From an uncultured Selenomonadaceae bacterium (GTDB lineage: Bacteria > Bacillota > Negativicutes > Selenomonadales > Selenomonadaceae), in NCBI GenBank assembly GCA_902778455.1, contig CACYXR010000002.1:124001-188000 (forward strand): a stretch of DNA of 64,000 nt. The letters are read 5' to 3'. Under the pieces are notes generated by a model. It had not been told where the DNA came from. It ran no database searches and saw nothing but the letters and a program-made list of their open reading frames with translations. Of the stretch, positions 52,616-62,862 are shown piece after piece. The position numbers were made by a program, and so were the translations under genes. Each line of letters begins with the position of its first letter. Within the stretch, counting starts at the first letter, position 1.

Positions 52616-55600
52616 ATGTTTAATCCTGTGCCGGTAGGCAAAAGAACCAGATATAGCTATGCCAAGATCAAAGAAGTCATGGAGATGCCTCATCTTCTTG
52701 ACATTCAACGAAATTCTTACAAATGGTTCATGCAGGAGGGGATGCGCGAGATTTTCCGCGATATTTCCCCAATTCAGGATTTCACGGAAAATCTTGTGCT
52801 TTCCTTTGAAGATTTTTCCCTCGGAACTCCGAAGTATGAGCTGGATGAATGCAAGGAACGCGACGTGACTTACGCCGCGCCGCTTCGTGTTGTTGTCCGC
52901 CTTGCAAATAAGGAAACGGGCGAAATCAAGGAACAGGAAGTGTTTATGGGCGATTTCCCGCTCATGACGGATACCGGCACGTTCATTATCAACGGTGCCG
53001 AGCGTGTCATTGTCAGCCAGCTCGTTCGTTCGCCGGGGGCCTATTATAATGAAACGATTGACACGTCCGGAAAAAAATTGTATGCGGCGACGGTCATTCC
53101 AAACCGTGGAGCATGGATTGAGTTGGAGACAGATGTCAATGATGTTTTATCGGTACGTATTGATCGTACGCGTAAACTACCCGTTACAGTGCTTGTTCGA
53201 GCGCTTGGTTATTCGACGGATGAAGAAATTCTCGAGCTTTTCGACAATCATCCGTTGATTAAGTCTACACTTGAACGCGAGATGGAGCATGAAAAAGATA
53301 AGGAAAAAACCCCGACAAAAGAAGATGCGTTGAAGGAAATCTATCGCAGACTTCGTCCAGGAGAACTAGCAACTGCCGATAACGCGCAGCAACTTTTGAA
53401 AGCATTGTTTTTTGACCCAAAGCGGTATGATTTAGCTACGGTTGGACGTTACAAGCTGACGAAGAAACTGGGATGGAAACGCCGGTTGCTCGGCCATGTG
53501 CTAGCCGAGCCGCTGGTTGATCATGAAACGGGAGAAATCGTTATTCCTGCCGATGTCGTTGTAGATGATTCCATGCTTGATGCTGTGGACGCAGAGCGTG
53601 AGAGTGCGATTTTCGGGGAAGAGGGGGATATCGCGCTTTTCATTCGCAGCGGGATGGAAGATCGGCCACGCATTAAGATGCTTTGCTCCCCGACGCTCGA
53701 ATATCACTATCGAACAATCACTCGCGGCGATATCATGGCGTCGATTAACTATCTTTTGAATCTTGTGGATGGTATCGGAACAACAGACGATATTGACCAC
53801 TTGGGCAATCGTCGCGTCCGTTCCGTGGGAGAACTATTGCAGAATCAATTTCGTATCGGTCTTTCGCGCATGGAGCGTGTCGTGCGTGAACGTATGACGA
53901 TTCAGGATGTTGATGTAATCACACCGCAGGCGCTGATTAATATTCGTCCGGTAGTCGCGGCAATCAAGGAGTTTTTCGGTTCATCGCAGCTCTCACAGTT
54001 CATGGATCAGCACAATCCCTTGTCCGAGCTTACGCATAAACGCCGCCTCTCGGCGCTCGGACCGGGCGGTCTTTCTCGCGAGCGCGCAGGTTTTGAAGTG
54101 CGCGATGTACATAATTCCCACTATGGCCGTATGTGCCCGATTGAAACGCCGGAAGGCCCGAATATCGGTTTGATCGGTTCGTTGTCCAATTACGCACGTA
54201 TCAATCAATTTGGTTTTATGGAAACGCCGTACCGCAAAGTGGACAAAGTCAAAAAATGCGTGACGGAAGATGTCCGTTACTTGACAGCGGATGAAGAAGA
54301 CAATATCACTATTGCGCAGGCAAATGAGCCGTTGGATAAAAACAACTGGTTCAAGAATGAACGTGTAACGGCGCGCCATCATGAGGAAACCGTTTTGGCA
54401 CGGCGTGATTTCGTGGATTATATGGACGTTTCACCGAAGCAGGTTGTTTCCATTGCGACGGCGATGATTCCGTTCCTGGAAAACGACGATGCGAACCGCG
54501 CGTTGATGGGCGCGAATATGCAGCGCCAAGCTGTACCGCTGTTGAAAACCCAAGCGCCTCTTATCGGCACCGGTATGGAGTACAAGGCTGCCTGCGATTC
54601 CGGCGTTATGGTCTTGGCTCGTCGTTCAGGAAAAGTCGAATATGTTTCCGCGGACAGGATTGACGTCCGTACAGAAAATGGTGAGCTTGACAGCTATAAG
54701 CTCCAGAAATATTTACGTTCCAATCAGGGAACCTGTATCAATCAGGTGCCTATCGTCTATGAGGGCGATGATGTAGTCGAAAGACAACCGATTGCCGACG
54801 GACCAGCTACGGATCACGGCGAGCTGGCGTTGGGCTACAATATCATCGTTGCCTATATGCCATGGGAAGGTTACAATTACGAGGACGCTGTTCTTTTGAG
54901 CGAGAATCTCGTGAAGCGTGATCTTTATACCTCGATTCATATCGAGGAATATGAGTGCGATGCCCGTGACACAAAACTTGGACCTGAAGAAATTACACGC
55001 GATATTCCGAATGTGGCAGAAGACGCACTTCGTGATCTTGACGAAGAAGGCATTATCCGTATCGGCGCGGAGGTTCGTCCTGGTGATATTCTGGTAGGCA
55101 AAGTTACACCGAAGGGCGAAACGGAGCTCACGGCAGAAGAAAGATTGTTGCGGGCGATTTTCGGCGAGAAGGCGCGTGAAGTTCGCGATACCTCGCTTCG
55201 TGTGCCACACGGTGAAGCTGGAAAAATCGTCGACGTCAAGGTGTTCAGCCGCGAAAACAACGACGAACTTTCTCCCGGCATCAATCGCCTTGTTCGCGTC
55301 TATATTGCGCAGAAACGCAAGATTTCCGTCGGCGATAAGATGTCCGGTCGTCACGGGAATAAGGGTGTCGTATCGCGTATCATGCGGCAGGAGGATATGC
55401 CATTCCTGCCGGATGGCACGCCGGTTGATATTGTTTTGAATCCGCTCGGCGTTCCTTCCCGTATGAATATCGGGCAAATTCTTGAAACGCATCTTGGTAT
55501 GGCGGTGCGCGAACTTGGCAAACAGATCCGCGAGGGAGACCCGACCGTCGAGGAACGCCTTCGTTCCATTGGATATGATTTTGACAAATACGGGATGCCG

Positions 55601-56368
55601 AAGCCTGATGTCGCAGGTATCCATATTGCAACGCCGGTTTTTGACGGCGCAAAGGAATCTGAGGTTTTTGATACCATCCGTGCGGCTGGGCTCAGCGAGG
55701 ACGGAAAGACTGTACTGTATGACGGCCGTACAGGTGAACCGTTCGAAAATCGCGTAACGGTTGGTTGCGTTTATATGCTGAAGCTTCATCATCTGGTTGA
55801 CGACAAGATTCACGCACGTTCCACAGGACCGTATTCGCTCGTTACCCAGCAGCCTCTGGGCGGCAAGGCGCAGTTCGGCGGACAGCGTTTTGGCGAAATG
55901 GAAGTTTGGGCTCTGGAAGCTTACGGCGCTGCATATACGTTGCAGGAAATTTTGACAGTCAAGTCCGATGATGTCGTCGGTCGTGTCAAAACCTATGAGG
56001 CAGTTGTCAAGGGAGAGAATATTCCCGAACCGGGTGTTCCTGAATCCTTCAAAGTGCTTATCAAGGAATTACAGAGTATCGGTCTTGATATCAAGGTGCT
56101 TTCCGAGGATGCGCAGGAAATTGTCATTCAGGATGATGAAGAAGACATCAATGAAACGGCTCGTGAGTTGGAAATTGATGTCAGCGGTGTAGACCCAACA
56201 CAGGGACGTGCGCCGGATACAGGAGCGCAGGCGGACGGAGCGTACGATGAAAACGATGTCGCTGAAGAGTCCCCGTTGGACAGTGAAAATATTATCGCCG
56301 ACCTGGGCGACAGTGAAATGCAGGATGATGGCCCGAACCATTATACGGATGAGAATGCGGAAGAATAA
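52616..56368 (+). CDS. rpoB: RNA polymerase beta subunit
   Basis: This 1250-residue catalytic subunit has the rifampicin-pocket region [20 protein letters not shown] (~residue 459). The [11 protein letters not shown] segment follows, then the [12 protein letters not shown] motif (~910) and the C-terminal clamp region [20 protein letters not shown]. An acidic tail of about 90 residues (rich in D and E) extends beyond the clamp. ATG 52616 has AAAGGAG upstream. Unusually, rplK/A/J/L do not precede it; a wall-protein gene does. It is 17 bases from rpoC. Confidence 0.98.
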   Translation: MFNPVPVGKRTRYSYAKIKEVMEMPHLLDIQRNSYKWFMQEGMREIFRDISPIQDFTENLVLSFEDFSLGTPKYELDECKERDVTYAAPLRVVVRLANKETGEIKEQEVFMGDFPLMTDTGTFIINGAERVIVSQLVRSPGAYYNETIDTSGKKLYAATVIPNRGAWIELETDVNDVLSVRIDRTRKLPVTVLVRALGYSTDEEILELFDNHPLIKSTLEREMEHEKDKEKTPTKEDALKEIYRRLRPGELATADNAQQLLKALFFDPKRYDLATVGRYKLTKKLGWKRRLLGHVLAEPLVDHETGEIVIPADVVVDDSMLDAVDAERESAIFGEEGDIALFIRSGMEDRPRIKMLCSPTLEYHYRTITRGDIMASINYLLNLVDGIGTTDDIDHLGNRRVRSVGELLQNQFRIGLSRMERVVRERMTIQDVDVITPQALINIRPVVAAIKEFFGSSQLSQFMDQHNPLSELTHKRRLSALGPGGLSRERAGFEVRDVHNSHYGRMCPIETPEGPNIGLIGSLSNYARINQFGFMETPYRKVDKVKKCVTEDVRYLTADEEDNITIAQANEPLDKNNWFKNERVTARHHEETVLARRDFVDYMDVSPKQVVSIATAMIPFLENDDANRALMGANMQRQAVPLLKTQAPLIGTGMEYKAACDSGVMVLARRSGKVEYVSADRIDVRTENGELDSYKLQKYLRSNQGTCINQVPIVYEGDDVVERQPIADGPATDHGELALGYNIIVAYMPWEGYNYEDAVLLSENLVKRDLYTSIHIEEYECDARDTKLGPEEITRDIPNVAEDALRDLDEEGIIRIGAEVRPGDILVGKVTPKGETELTAEERLLRAIFGEKAREVRDTSLRVPHGEAGKIVDVKVFSRENNDELSPGINRLVRVYIAQKRKISVGDKMSGRHGNKGVVSRIMRQEDMPFLPDGTPVDIVLNPLGVPSRMNIGQILETHLGMAVRELGKQIREGDPTVEERLRSIGYDFDKYGMPKPDVAGIHIATPVFDGAKESEVFDTIRAAGLSEDGKTVLYDGRTGEPFENRVTVGCVYMLKLHHLVDDKIHARSTGPYSLVTQQPLGGKAQFGGQRFGEMEVWALEAYGAAYTLQEILTVKSDDVVGRVKTYEAVVKGENIPEPGVPESFKVLIKELQSIGLDIKVLSEDAQEIVIQDDEEDINETARELEIDVSGVDPTQGRAPDTGAQADGAYDENDVAEESPLDSENIIADLGDSEMQDDGPNHYTDENAEE

Positions 56369-56385
56369 GAAGGGAGTGCAGCCCC

Positions 56386-59300
56386 TTGTTGGATGTAAAT
56401 AATTTTGATTCCATGCGGATTGGTCTTGCATCGCCGGAAAAGATTCGCGAATGGTCGTATGGCGAAGTAAAGAAGCCGGAAACCATCAATTATCGTACGC
56501 TGAAACCGGAGCGCGACGGACTTTTCTGCGAGCGCATATTCGGCCCGACGCGCGATTGGGAGTGCCATTGCGGTAAATATAAGCGTATCCGTTATAAAGG
56601 CATTATCTGCGATCGTTGCGGAGTTGAAGTTACGCGTTCCAAAGTTCGCCGTGAACGCATGGGGCATATTGAGTTGGCGGCTCCGGTCTCGCATATCTGG
56701 TATTTCAAGGGTATTCCGAGCCGCATGGGATTGATTCTCGACATTTCTCCGCGGGCGTTGGAAAAAGTATTGTATTTTGCATCCTATATTGTGCTTGATA
56801 ACGGCGGCATCGATGGCATCAAGAAAAAGCAGTTGATGACCGAGACGGAATACCGTGAAGCCTGTGAAAACTTCGGGACGAATTTCCGTGTCGGCATGGG
56901 CGCTGAAGCAATCAAGGAACTTCTGGAAGAACTTGATCTTGATGCGCTCAATGAAGAACTGCGTGGCGAACTTACCGGTGTCAGCGGACAGAAAAAAATA
57001 CGTGCGATTCGTCGGCTGGAGGTCGTCGAGGCTTTCCGCAAGTCGGGAAACAAACCTTCTTGGATGATTCTCGATGTGGTGCCGGTCATTCCGCCGGAGC
57101 TTCGCCCGATGGTACAGCTTGACGGTGGACGTTTTGCGACATCCGACTTGAATGATCTTTACCGTCGCGTTATAAACCGCAACAATCGTCTGAAACGGCT
57201 CCTTGACCTTGACGCGCCGGACATTATCGTCCGAAATGAAAAACGCATGTTGCAGGAAGCTGTTGACGCTTTGATTGATAACGGTCGTCGCGGTCGCCCT
57301 GTCACGGGTCCCGGCAATCGTCCATTAAAGTCCCTGTCGGATATGCTTAAGGGCAAGCAGGGGCGTTTCCGTCAGAACTTGCTCGGAAAACGCGTCGATT
57401 ATTCCGGCCGTTCGGTTATCGTCGTCGGTCCTGAACTGAAACTTCATCAGTGCGGTCTTCCGAAAGAAATGGCGCTGGAGCTGTTCAAACCCTTTGTAAT
57501 GAAAAAGCTTGTCAACAACGGTGCGGCAAACAATATCAAAGCGGCGAAACGTGCAGTAGAGCGTGTAAAGCCGGAAGTTTGGGATGTCTTGGAGGATGTC
57601 ATCAAAGAGCATCCAGTACTCCTGAACCGTGCGCCGACACTTCATCGCCTCGGTATCCAGGCGTTTGAGCCGGTACTGACAGAGGGGCGCGCATTGAAGC
57701 TGCATCCGTTGGCATGTACCGCATACAATGCAGACTTCGATGGCGACCAGATGGCTATTCATTTGCCGCTTTCAGCGGAAGCACAAGCAGAGGCACGCAT
57801 TTTGATGCTCGCTGCGCACCATATTCTCGCGCCGAAGGATGGCAATCCAATTATCGTTCCTACGCAAGACATGGTTCTCGGTTCATATTATCTGACTATC
57901 CTTCGCCCAGGTGCGACGGGCGAAGGGATGTTCGTCACAGGTATCGAGGAAGCTTTGCTCGCTTATCAGCACCATGTACTGGATTTGCAGGCGTCTATCA
58001 CGACGCGTATCGAAGGCTATGGTCTTGTGAAGACGTCCTTAGGGCGCATGATTTTCAATGAGATTCTTCCGGAAGAAATCCGTTATTATGTAAAGAACGA
58101 AAAGACGGGCGAATGGGAATACGGTATCCGTATGAACAAGAAAGAGTTGGAGCGCCTTGTCGCGAAATGCTTCAAGCACTTCGGTGCGGGAAAGACAGCA
58201 GTCGTCATTGATAATGTAAAGAATCTCGGATATCATTATGCTTGTTTAGCGGGCATGACAGTTGCTATTTCGGACGTCATCGTTCCACCGGAAAAACAGG
58301 AAATGATTGATACGACGACGGAAGCCGTCAACAAAATCGAGCATCAATACGGTCGCGGTCTTATTACTGAGGAGGAACGTTATAATAAGGTCGTTGCGCT
58401 CTGGCAGCAGACGACGAACGACGTCGGCGAAGCCATGATGCACAACATGGATCCTTTCAACCCGATCTTTATGATGGCGGACTCTGGCGCGCGAGGCAAC
58501 GCGCAGCAGATGCGTCAACTTGCCGGTATGCGTGGCTTGATGTCCGACCCGTCTGGCAAAATTATAGCGCTTCCGATTACGGCAAATTTCCGTGAAGGAC
58601 TTACGGTTTCTGATTACTTTATTTCGTCCCATGGTGCCCGCAAGGGGCTTGCTGATACGGCACTCCGTACTGCCGACTCCGGTTATTTGACGCGCCGTTT
58701 GGTGGATGTAGCACAGGATGTTATCGTACGCGAAGATGATTGCGATATTGTCAGCATCGACCTTGCGCGGGAGCGTGCGCGCCTCGCGACGTCTTCAACC
58801 GAAGCAGTGGGGATTCTCCGCGAAACATTGACGGGGCGTGTGCTGGGAGCTGCTGTCGTCGATCCGGAAACCGGCGAACAAATTTTGGCGCAGGATTCGG
58901 TATTGACGGAAAGCGATCTTTCATTGATTGGAGAGCATCATGTGCCGGAAATCGTGATCCGTGGTTCCCTGACCTTCTCCGAGGCGGTTATCAGTAATGC
59001 CATGGTGTCCGAGACGATAGTTCTCGGCACATTGGATGCAAAAGCACGTAAAGTAATTCTTTCCTCCATTGTTCATGAGGTCGCGGGCAAGAAGTCCATC
59101 GAAGATGTGACGACCAGCGAAGGAGAAATCCTGATTGCCGCCGATTCGGAAATTACCGAAGACGACGTAAAAAAGGCGCTTGCAAGCGACGCCAAGGAAA
59201 TTCGCGTCCGCAACAATAACGTGCGCGGTATCGAAGTCGAAGCCATCAAGGAAGGTAATGGAATCATCGAGCCGCTTTCGGAGCGTATTATTGGACGTGT

Positions 59301-60480
59301 ACTTGCCGAGGACATTGTTGATCCGAAAACAGGGAAAAAGATTGCGTCCCTGAACCAAACAGTGGATGAAGAGCTGGCAGAAAAGATTTGCAAAATCAGG
59401 GACAAGGTTTCCATCCGCAGTGTGCTTACCTGCAAATCGCAGTATGGCGTCTGCATCAAATGCTATGGGCGAGATTTAGCAAATGCAGCGGAAGTCGATG
59501 TCGGTGAGGCTGTAGGCATTATCGCGGCGCAGTCCATCGGTGAGCCGGGTACGCAACTTACGATGCGTACGTTCCATTCTGGCGGTGTCGCAGGAGATGA
59601 TATTACGCAGGGTCTTCCGCGCGTCGAGGAACTTTTTGAAGCACGTAAACCGAAGCATAATGCGATTATTGCTGAAATCGAAGGTACAGCAGAAATTCAA
59701 GACGAAAACGGTAACCGCAAGGTAATCATCACACCGGAAGATGGTGAGCCGCGTGAATATGCAGTACCTTATGGCGCACGGATGGTGGCGCAAGATGGAA
59801 TGCACATCAAGCTTGGGGACAAGATCACTGAAGGCTCCATCAATCCTCATGACATTTTGCGTGTCTGCGGACTCAAGGAAACACAACGCTACCTCGTCTA
59901 TGAAGTGCAGAAGGTCTACAAGTCACAGGGTGTCGGCATCAACGATAAGCATATCGAAGTTATGGTGCGCCAGATGCTGCACAAGGTCAAGATTGAGGAG
60001 GCCGGCAGCACGCAGTTCTTGCCAGGCGAATATATCGACATCAATTCCTTTGAGGCTGCAAACGCTCGAGTGATTGAAAACGGCGGCGAGCCGGCGGTTG
60101 CAAAACCGATTCTCTTAGGTATTACGAAAGCTTCCCTTGCCACGGATTCGTTCCTATCGGCGGCATCCTTCCAGGAAACGACGCGTGTTCTGACGGATGC
60201 GGCAATCAAGGGAAAGGTCGATCCTCTGATTGGTCTCAAGGAGAACGTCATCATCGGCAAACTGATTCCTGCAGGAACCGGCATGGGGCGTTATAGAAAT
60301 ATTGGCGTCGTCGATCCCGATGCGACGACTACTGTTCCAGAGGCGGCAGAGGAAATAGCCAAGCCGTCGACGGATGGCGATCCTGTTTCCGAAAATATAG
60401 AATCGATTTTGCCGGAAGGTGAAAAAACGTCGGATACCACGGTTGTTGAGCAGGAGGAATTGCCGACGAAGGAAGCATAA
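56386..60480 (+). CDS. rpoC: RNA polymerase beta' subunit
   Basis: This 1364-residue subunit carries the active-site motif NADFDGDQM (~residue 447), which chelates the catalytic magnesium. The N-terminal zinc ribbon is CHCG...CDRCG (~60-78). The second zinc site has [13 protein letters not shown] and the trigger-loop region includes [20 protein letters not shown]. The start codon is TTG with GGGAGTG upstream. It is about 160 residues longer than the B. subtilis protein. A tandem GRVLxxxxVDPxTG repeat (~residues 820-985) and an acidic Thr/Glu-rich tail lie in its C-terminal half. Confidence 0.98.
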   Translation: MLDVNNFDSMRIGLASPEKIREWSYGEVKKPETINYRTLKPERDGLFCERIFGPTRDWECHCGKYKRIRYKGIICDRCGVEVTRSKVRRERMGHIELAAPVSHIWYFKGIPSRMGLILDISPRALEKVLYFASYIVLDNGGIDGIKKKQLMTETEYREACENFGTNFRVGMGAEAIKELLEELDLDALNEELRGELTGVSGQKKIRAIRRLEVVEAFRKSGNKPSWMILDVVPVIPPELRPMVQLDGGRFATSDLNDLYRRVINRNNRLKRLLDLDAPDIIVRNEKRMLQEAVDALIDNGRRGRPVTGPGNRPLKSLSDMLKGKQGRFRQNLLGKRVDYSGRSVIVVGPELKLHQCGLPKEMALELFKPFVMKKLVNNGAANNIKAAKRAVERVKPEVWDVLEDVIKEHPVLLNRAPTLHRLGIQAFEPVLTEGRALKLHPLACTAYNADFDGDQMAIHLPLSAEAQAEARILMLAAHHILAPKDGNPIIVPTQDMVLGSYYLTILRPGATGEGMFVTGIEEALLAYQHHVLDLQASITTRIEGYGLVKTSLGRMIFNEILPEEIRYYVKNEKTGEWEYGIRMNKKELERLVAKCFKHFGAGKTAVVIDNVKNLGYHYACLAGMTVAISDVIVPPEKQEMIDTTTEAVNKIEHQYGRGLITEEERYNKVVALWQQTTNDVGEAMMHNMDPFNPIFMMADSGARGNAQQMRQLAGMRGLMSDPSGKIIALPITANFREGLTVSDYFISSHGARKGLADTALRTADSGYLTRRLVDVAQDVIVREDDCDIVSIDLARERARLATSSTEAVGILRETLTGRVLGAAVVDPETGEQILAQDSVLTESDLSLIGEHHVPEIVIRGSLTFSEAVISNAMVSETIVLGTLDAKARKVILSSIVHEVAGKKSIEDVTTSEGEILIAADSEITEDDVKKALASDAKEIRVRNNNVRGIEVEAIKEGNGIIEPLSERIIGRVLAEDIVDPKTGKKIASLNQTVDEELAEKICKIRDKVSIRSVLTCKSQYGVCIKCYGRDLANAAEVDVGEAVGIIAAQSIGEPGTQLTMRTFHSGGVAGDDITQGLPRVEELFEARKPKHNAIIAEIEGTAEIQDENGNRKVIITPEDGEPREYAVPYGARMVAQDGMHIKLGDKITEGSINPHDILRVCGLKETQRYLVYEVQKVYKSQGVGINDKHIEVMVRQMLHKVKIEEAGSTQFLPGEYIDINSFEAANARVIENGGEPAVAKPILLGITKASLATDSFLSAASFQETTRVLTDAAIKGKVDPLIGLKENVIIGKLIPAGTGMGRYRNIGVVDPDATTTVPEAAEEIAKPSTDGDPVSENIESILPEGEKTSDTTVVEQEELPTKEA

Positions 60481-60485
60481 GAAAA

Positions 60486-60524
60486 AAACGGTTCGTACGC
60501 ATAAGCGTTGCGAACCGTTTTTTT
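60486..60524 (+). terminator. Terminator after rpoC
   Basis: AAACGGTTCG (60486-60495) pairs with CGAACCGTTT (60511-60520), with four more T's. Confidence 0.92.
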
Positions 60525-60545
60525 GGAGAGATTGGGGGAGAAAAT

Positions 60546-61115
60546 ATGGGTTCGTTTTCATTGGAAAAAGCAAAGGAAATTCTTGCAAAGCACACGAAAG
60601 AATCGCACCTTTTTGTCCATGCGGCGGCAGTCAGTGCCGCCATGGAGGCGATGGCCGAACATTACGGCGCAGATTCCGAACATTGGGCCGCCATCGGTTG
60701 GCTGCATGACGTTGATTATGAGAAATTTCCGGACGAGCATTGCCATCATGTACGAGAGCTCCTCGAACCGGAGGGCATCAGCGAGGAGGATATTTGTTCC
60801 ATTATTTCTCATGGTTATGGTGTTGTCACCGACGAAAAGGAGCCACAGACCGATATGGAAAAAAGTCTTTTCGCCGTCGATGAGCTTACGGGTATTGTCC
60901 ACGCCTATGCGTTAATGAGACCGGAGGGCATGAAAGGAATGGAAGTAAAAAGCCTCAAGAAGAAATTCAAGGACAAGCGGTTTGCGGCAAAATGCGACAG
61001 GGACTTGATTCAACAAGGAGTCGAGCGTTTGGGACTGGAACTTTCCGTCGTCATGGAATGCTGTATTAAGGGCATGCAGGCCCATGAGTCGGAACTTGGT
61101 TTTGAAAAGCAATAA
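60546..61115 (+). CDS. HD-superfamily hydrolase (HDIG-like)
   Basis: This 189-residue cytoplasmic protein has an HD domain with a first His in LFVHAAAVSAAMEAM (~residue 24) and WLHDVDYEKFPDEHCHH (~52). A later His (IISHGYGV) and Asp (AVDELTG) complete the metal site. The C-terminal third is helical. This type is widespread in anaerobes with no assigned substrate. It has a GGGGGAG site and begins right after the rpoC terminator. Its neighbour ddh starts 19 bases downstream. Confidence 0.85.
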   Translation: MGSFSLEKAKEILAKHTKESHLFVHAAAVSAAMEAMAEHYGADSEHWAAIGWLHDVDYEKFPDEHCHHVRELLEPEGISEEDICSIISHGYGVVTDEKEPQTDMEKSLFAVDELTGIVHAYALMRPEGMKGMEVKSLKKKFKDKRFAAKCDRDLIQQGVERLGLELSVVMECCIKGMQAHESELGFEKQ

Positions 61116-61134
61116 AGAAAGAGGGCGTTGCAAA

Positions 61135-62121
61135 ATGAGCATTCAAATCGGTATTTTAGGCTATGGCAATCTTGGACGTGGCGTTGAGTATGCGGTGGAC
61201 GCATGTGCGGACATGGAGCTTGCGGCGGTTTTCACTCGGCGCAATCCGGCATCCCTGCAGATTCGCAAAACGGGAGTGCCCGTCGTTTCCGTGGATGAAA
61301 TAAACGCATGGAAGGATAAAATAGATGTTTTGATTCTCTGCGGAGGCAGTGCCACCGATTTGCCGGTGCAGACTCCGAAATACGCAAAGGATTTCAATGT
61401 CGTCGATAGCTTTGATACTCATGCGCGAATTCCCGAGCATTTTGCGGCTGTCGACGCTGCCTCGAAAGAGGGAGGAAATGTCGCGGTGGTTTCCGTCGGT
61501 TGGGATCCAGGACTTTTTTCTTTGAGCCGTGCCTACGCGAGTGCCATTTTGCCGGACGGAAAGGATTATACTTTCTGGGGCCGCGGCGTTAGCCAGGGGC
61601 ATTCAGATGCCATCCGCCGAATCGTGGGTGTGAAAAACGCGAAGCAGTATACGGTGCCTGTTAAGGCGGCATTAGAGGCGGTGAGGTCGGGGAGGAACCC
61701 GGTTCTTTCCACTAGGGAAAAGCATACGCGGGAGTGCTTTGTCGTCTTGGAAGACGGCGCGGATGCGGCACGCATCGAACAGGAAATCAAGACAATGCCA
61801 AATTATTTCGCCGATTATGACACGACGGTTCATTTTATTGATGAGACAGAGTTCAACGAAAAACACGGCGGTCTCGCCCACGGCGGATTCGTAATTCGTT
61901 CCGGCGCAACAGGGGACAACGGCGCACACAGGCATGTCATGGAGCTGAGCCTAAAGCTGGATTCCAATCCGGAATTTACAGCCAGTGTTCTTATCGCTTA
62001 TGCACGCGCTGTTTATCGCCTTTCAGCGGAAGGACAGAAGGGCGCAAAAACTGTCCTAGACATTCCGCCCGCGTATCTGTCCCCTAAGACAAATGAAGAA
62101 TTGAGGGCATCGCTGTTGTGA
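61135..62121 (+). CDS. ddh: meso-Diaminopimelate dehydrogenase
   Basis: This 328-residue NADPH-dependent enzyme makes meso-DAP in one step from tetrahydrodipicolinate. The Rossmann start IGILGYGNLGRGVEYAV, CGGSATDLPVQTP, DSFDTHARIPEHF and SVGWDPGLFSL are diagnostic. It shortens the lysine/wall-precursor pathway and removes the need for DapF. ATG 61135 has GAGGG upstream. Its stop overlaps the GTG of the next gene by 4 bases. Confidence 0.97.
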   Translation: MSIQIGILGYGNLGRGVEYAVDACADMELAAVFTRRNPASLQIRKTGVPVVSVDEINAWKDKIDVLILCGGSATDLPVQTPKYAKDFNVVDSFDTHARIPEHFAAVDAASKEGGNVAVVSVGWDPGLFSLSRAYASAILPDGKDYTFWGRGVSQGHSDAIRRIVGVKNAKQYTVPVKAALEAVRSGRNPVLSTREKHTRECFVVLEDGADAARIEQEIKTMPNYFADYDTTVHFIDETEFNEKHGGLAHGGFVIRSGATGDNGAHRHVMELSLKLDSNPEFTASVLIAYARAVYRLSAEGQKGAKTVLDIPPAYLSPKTNEELRASLL

Positions 62122-62765
62122 CGCTTTCAATGACATGGGGAATCTTTGACGTGATTGGCACGATTGCCTTTGCGCTTTCCGGCGCACTTGTCGGTCTGTC
62201 GAAAAAAATGGATATTTTCGGCATCAACGTTCTGTCCGTTTTGACGGCTGTTGGCGGAGGAATGCTTCGGGACGTCCTAATCAATGTCGTACCGCCGACG
62301 GCACTGGTAAATACGACGAACCTGATTTTGGCAATCGCGACTGCAACGTTCGTCTCAATATTATACGGCGCGTACCATATCACACCTGTGCAAAAACGAA
62401 GGCTCATTGTCCTGTTTCAAATTTCGGATACGCTTGGACTCGCCGCATTTACGGTCACCGGTGTTATTGCTGGACTGGCACAGAAAGACGCGCAGTATAC
62501 GTTGCCGATTTTTCTTGGGCTCCTGACTGCTGTGGGGGGCGGTGTTCTACGGGATTTGATGGCGCAGCGAATTCCAACTGTCCTGCATGCAGACGTCTAC
62601 GCAGTGGCTTCTGTCGTCGGTTCGTTTTTCGTGTGCTTGATGGCACGAATGCATGGAGATATGCAGGCGGCATCATGGTTTGGTTTTTTTATCGTTGTTA
62701 TTCTCCGCATGCTTGCCATTCGATTCGGTTGGCAGATTTACCATCCAAGACCCAAATGGAAATGA
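62118..62765 (+). CDS. TRIC/UPF0126 family membrane channel protein
   Basis: This 215-residue inner-membrane protein has seven hydrophobic segments. It is built of two repeats, each with a glycine motif (VGGGMLRDVL ~residue 50 and VGGGVLRDLM ~139). This is the UPF0126 or bacterial TRIC family, trimeric cation channels in crystal structures; a glycine uptake role has also been proposed for relatives. The start GTG 62118 overlaps the ddh stop and has GAGGG 10 bases upstream; ATG 62130 is an alternative. Confidence 0.9.
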   Translation: MTLSMTWGIFDVIGTIAFALSGALVGLSKKMDIFGINVLSVLTAVGGGMLRDVLINVVPPTALVNTTNLILAIATATFVSILYGAYHITPVQKRRLIVLFQISDTLGLAAFTVTGVIAGLAQKDAQYTLPIFLGLLTAVGGGVLRDLMAQRIPTVLHADVYAVASVVGSFFVCLMARMHGDMQAASWFGFFIVVILRMLAIRFGWQIYHPRPKWK

Positions 62766-62803
62766 TAGATCCTCGCTAAAAATGTCTATTCCTTCCACAG
62801 ATA

Positions 62804-62848
62804 AAAACGGAGCCGTCGTGCTTTTTCACGTAACGGCTCCGTTTTTTA
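62804..62848. terminator. Bidirectional terminator between the TRIC gene and the carboxyltransferase
   Basis: AAAACGGAGCCGT (62804-62816) pairs perfectly with ACGGCTCCGTTTT (62833-62845), with T's on the right and A's on the left. Confidence 0.92.
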
Positions 62849-62862
62849 CCTATTATTATAGC

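Noticed and set aside
54713..55813. 366-residue minus-strand frame inside rpoB
   Set aside because: It lies fully within conserved rpoB sequence and has no ribosome site.
61084..61134. Longer N-terminus for diaminopimelate dehydrogenase
   Set aside because: The extension overlaps the upstream HD gene and lacks a ribosome site; ATG 61135 begins right at the Rossmann strand with GAGGG upstream.
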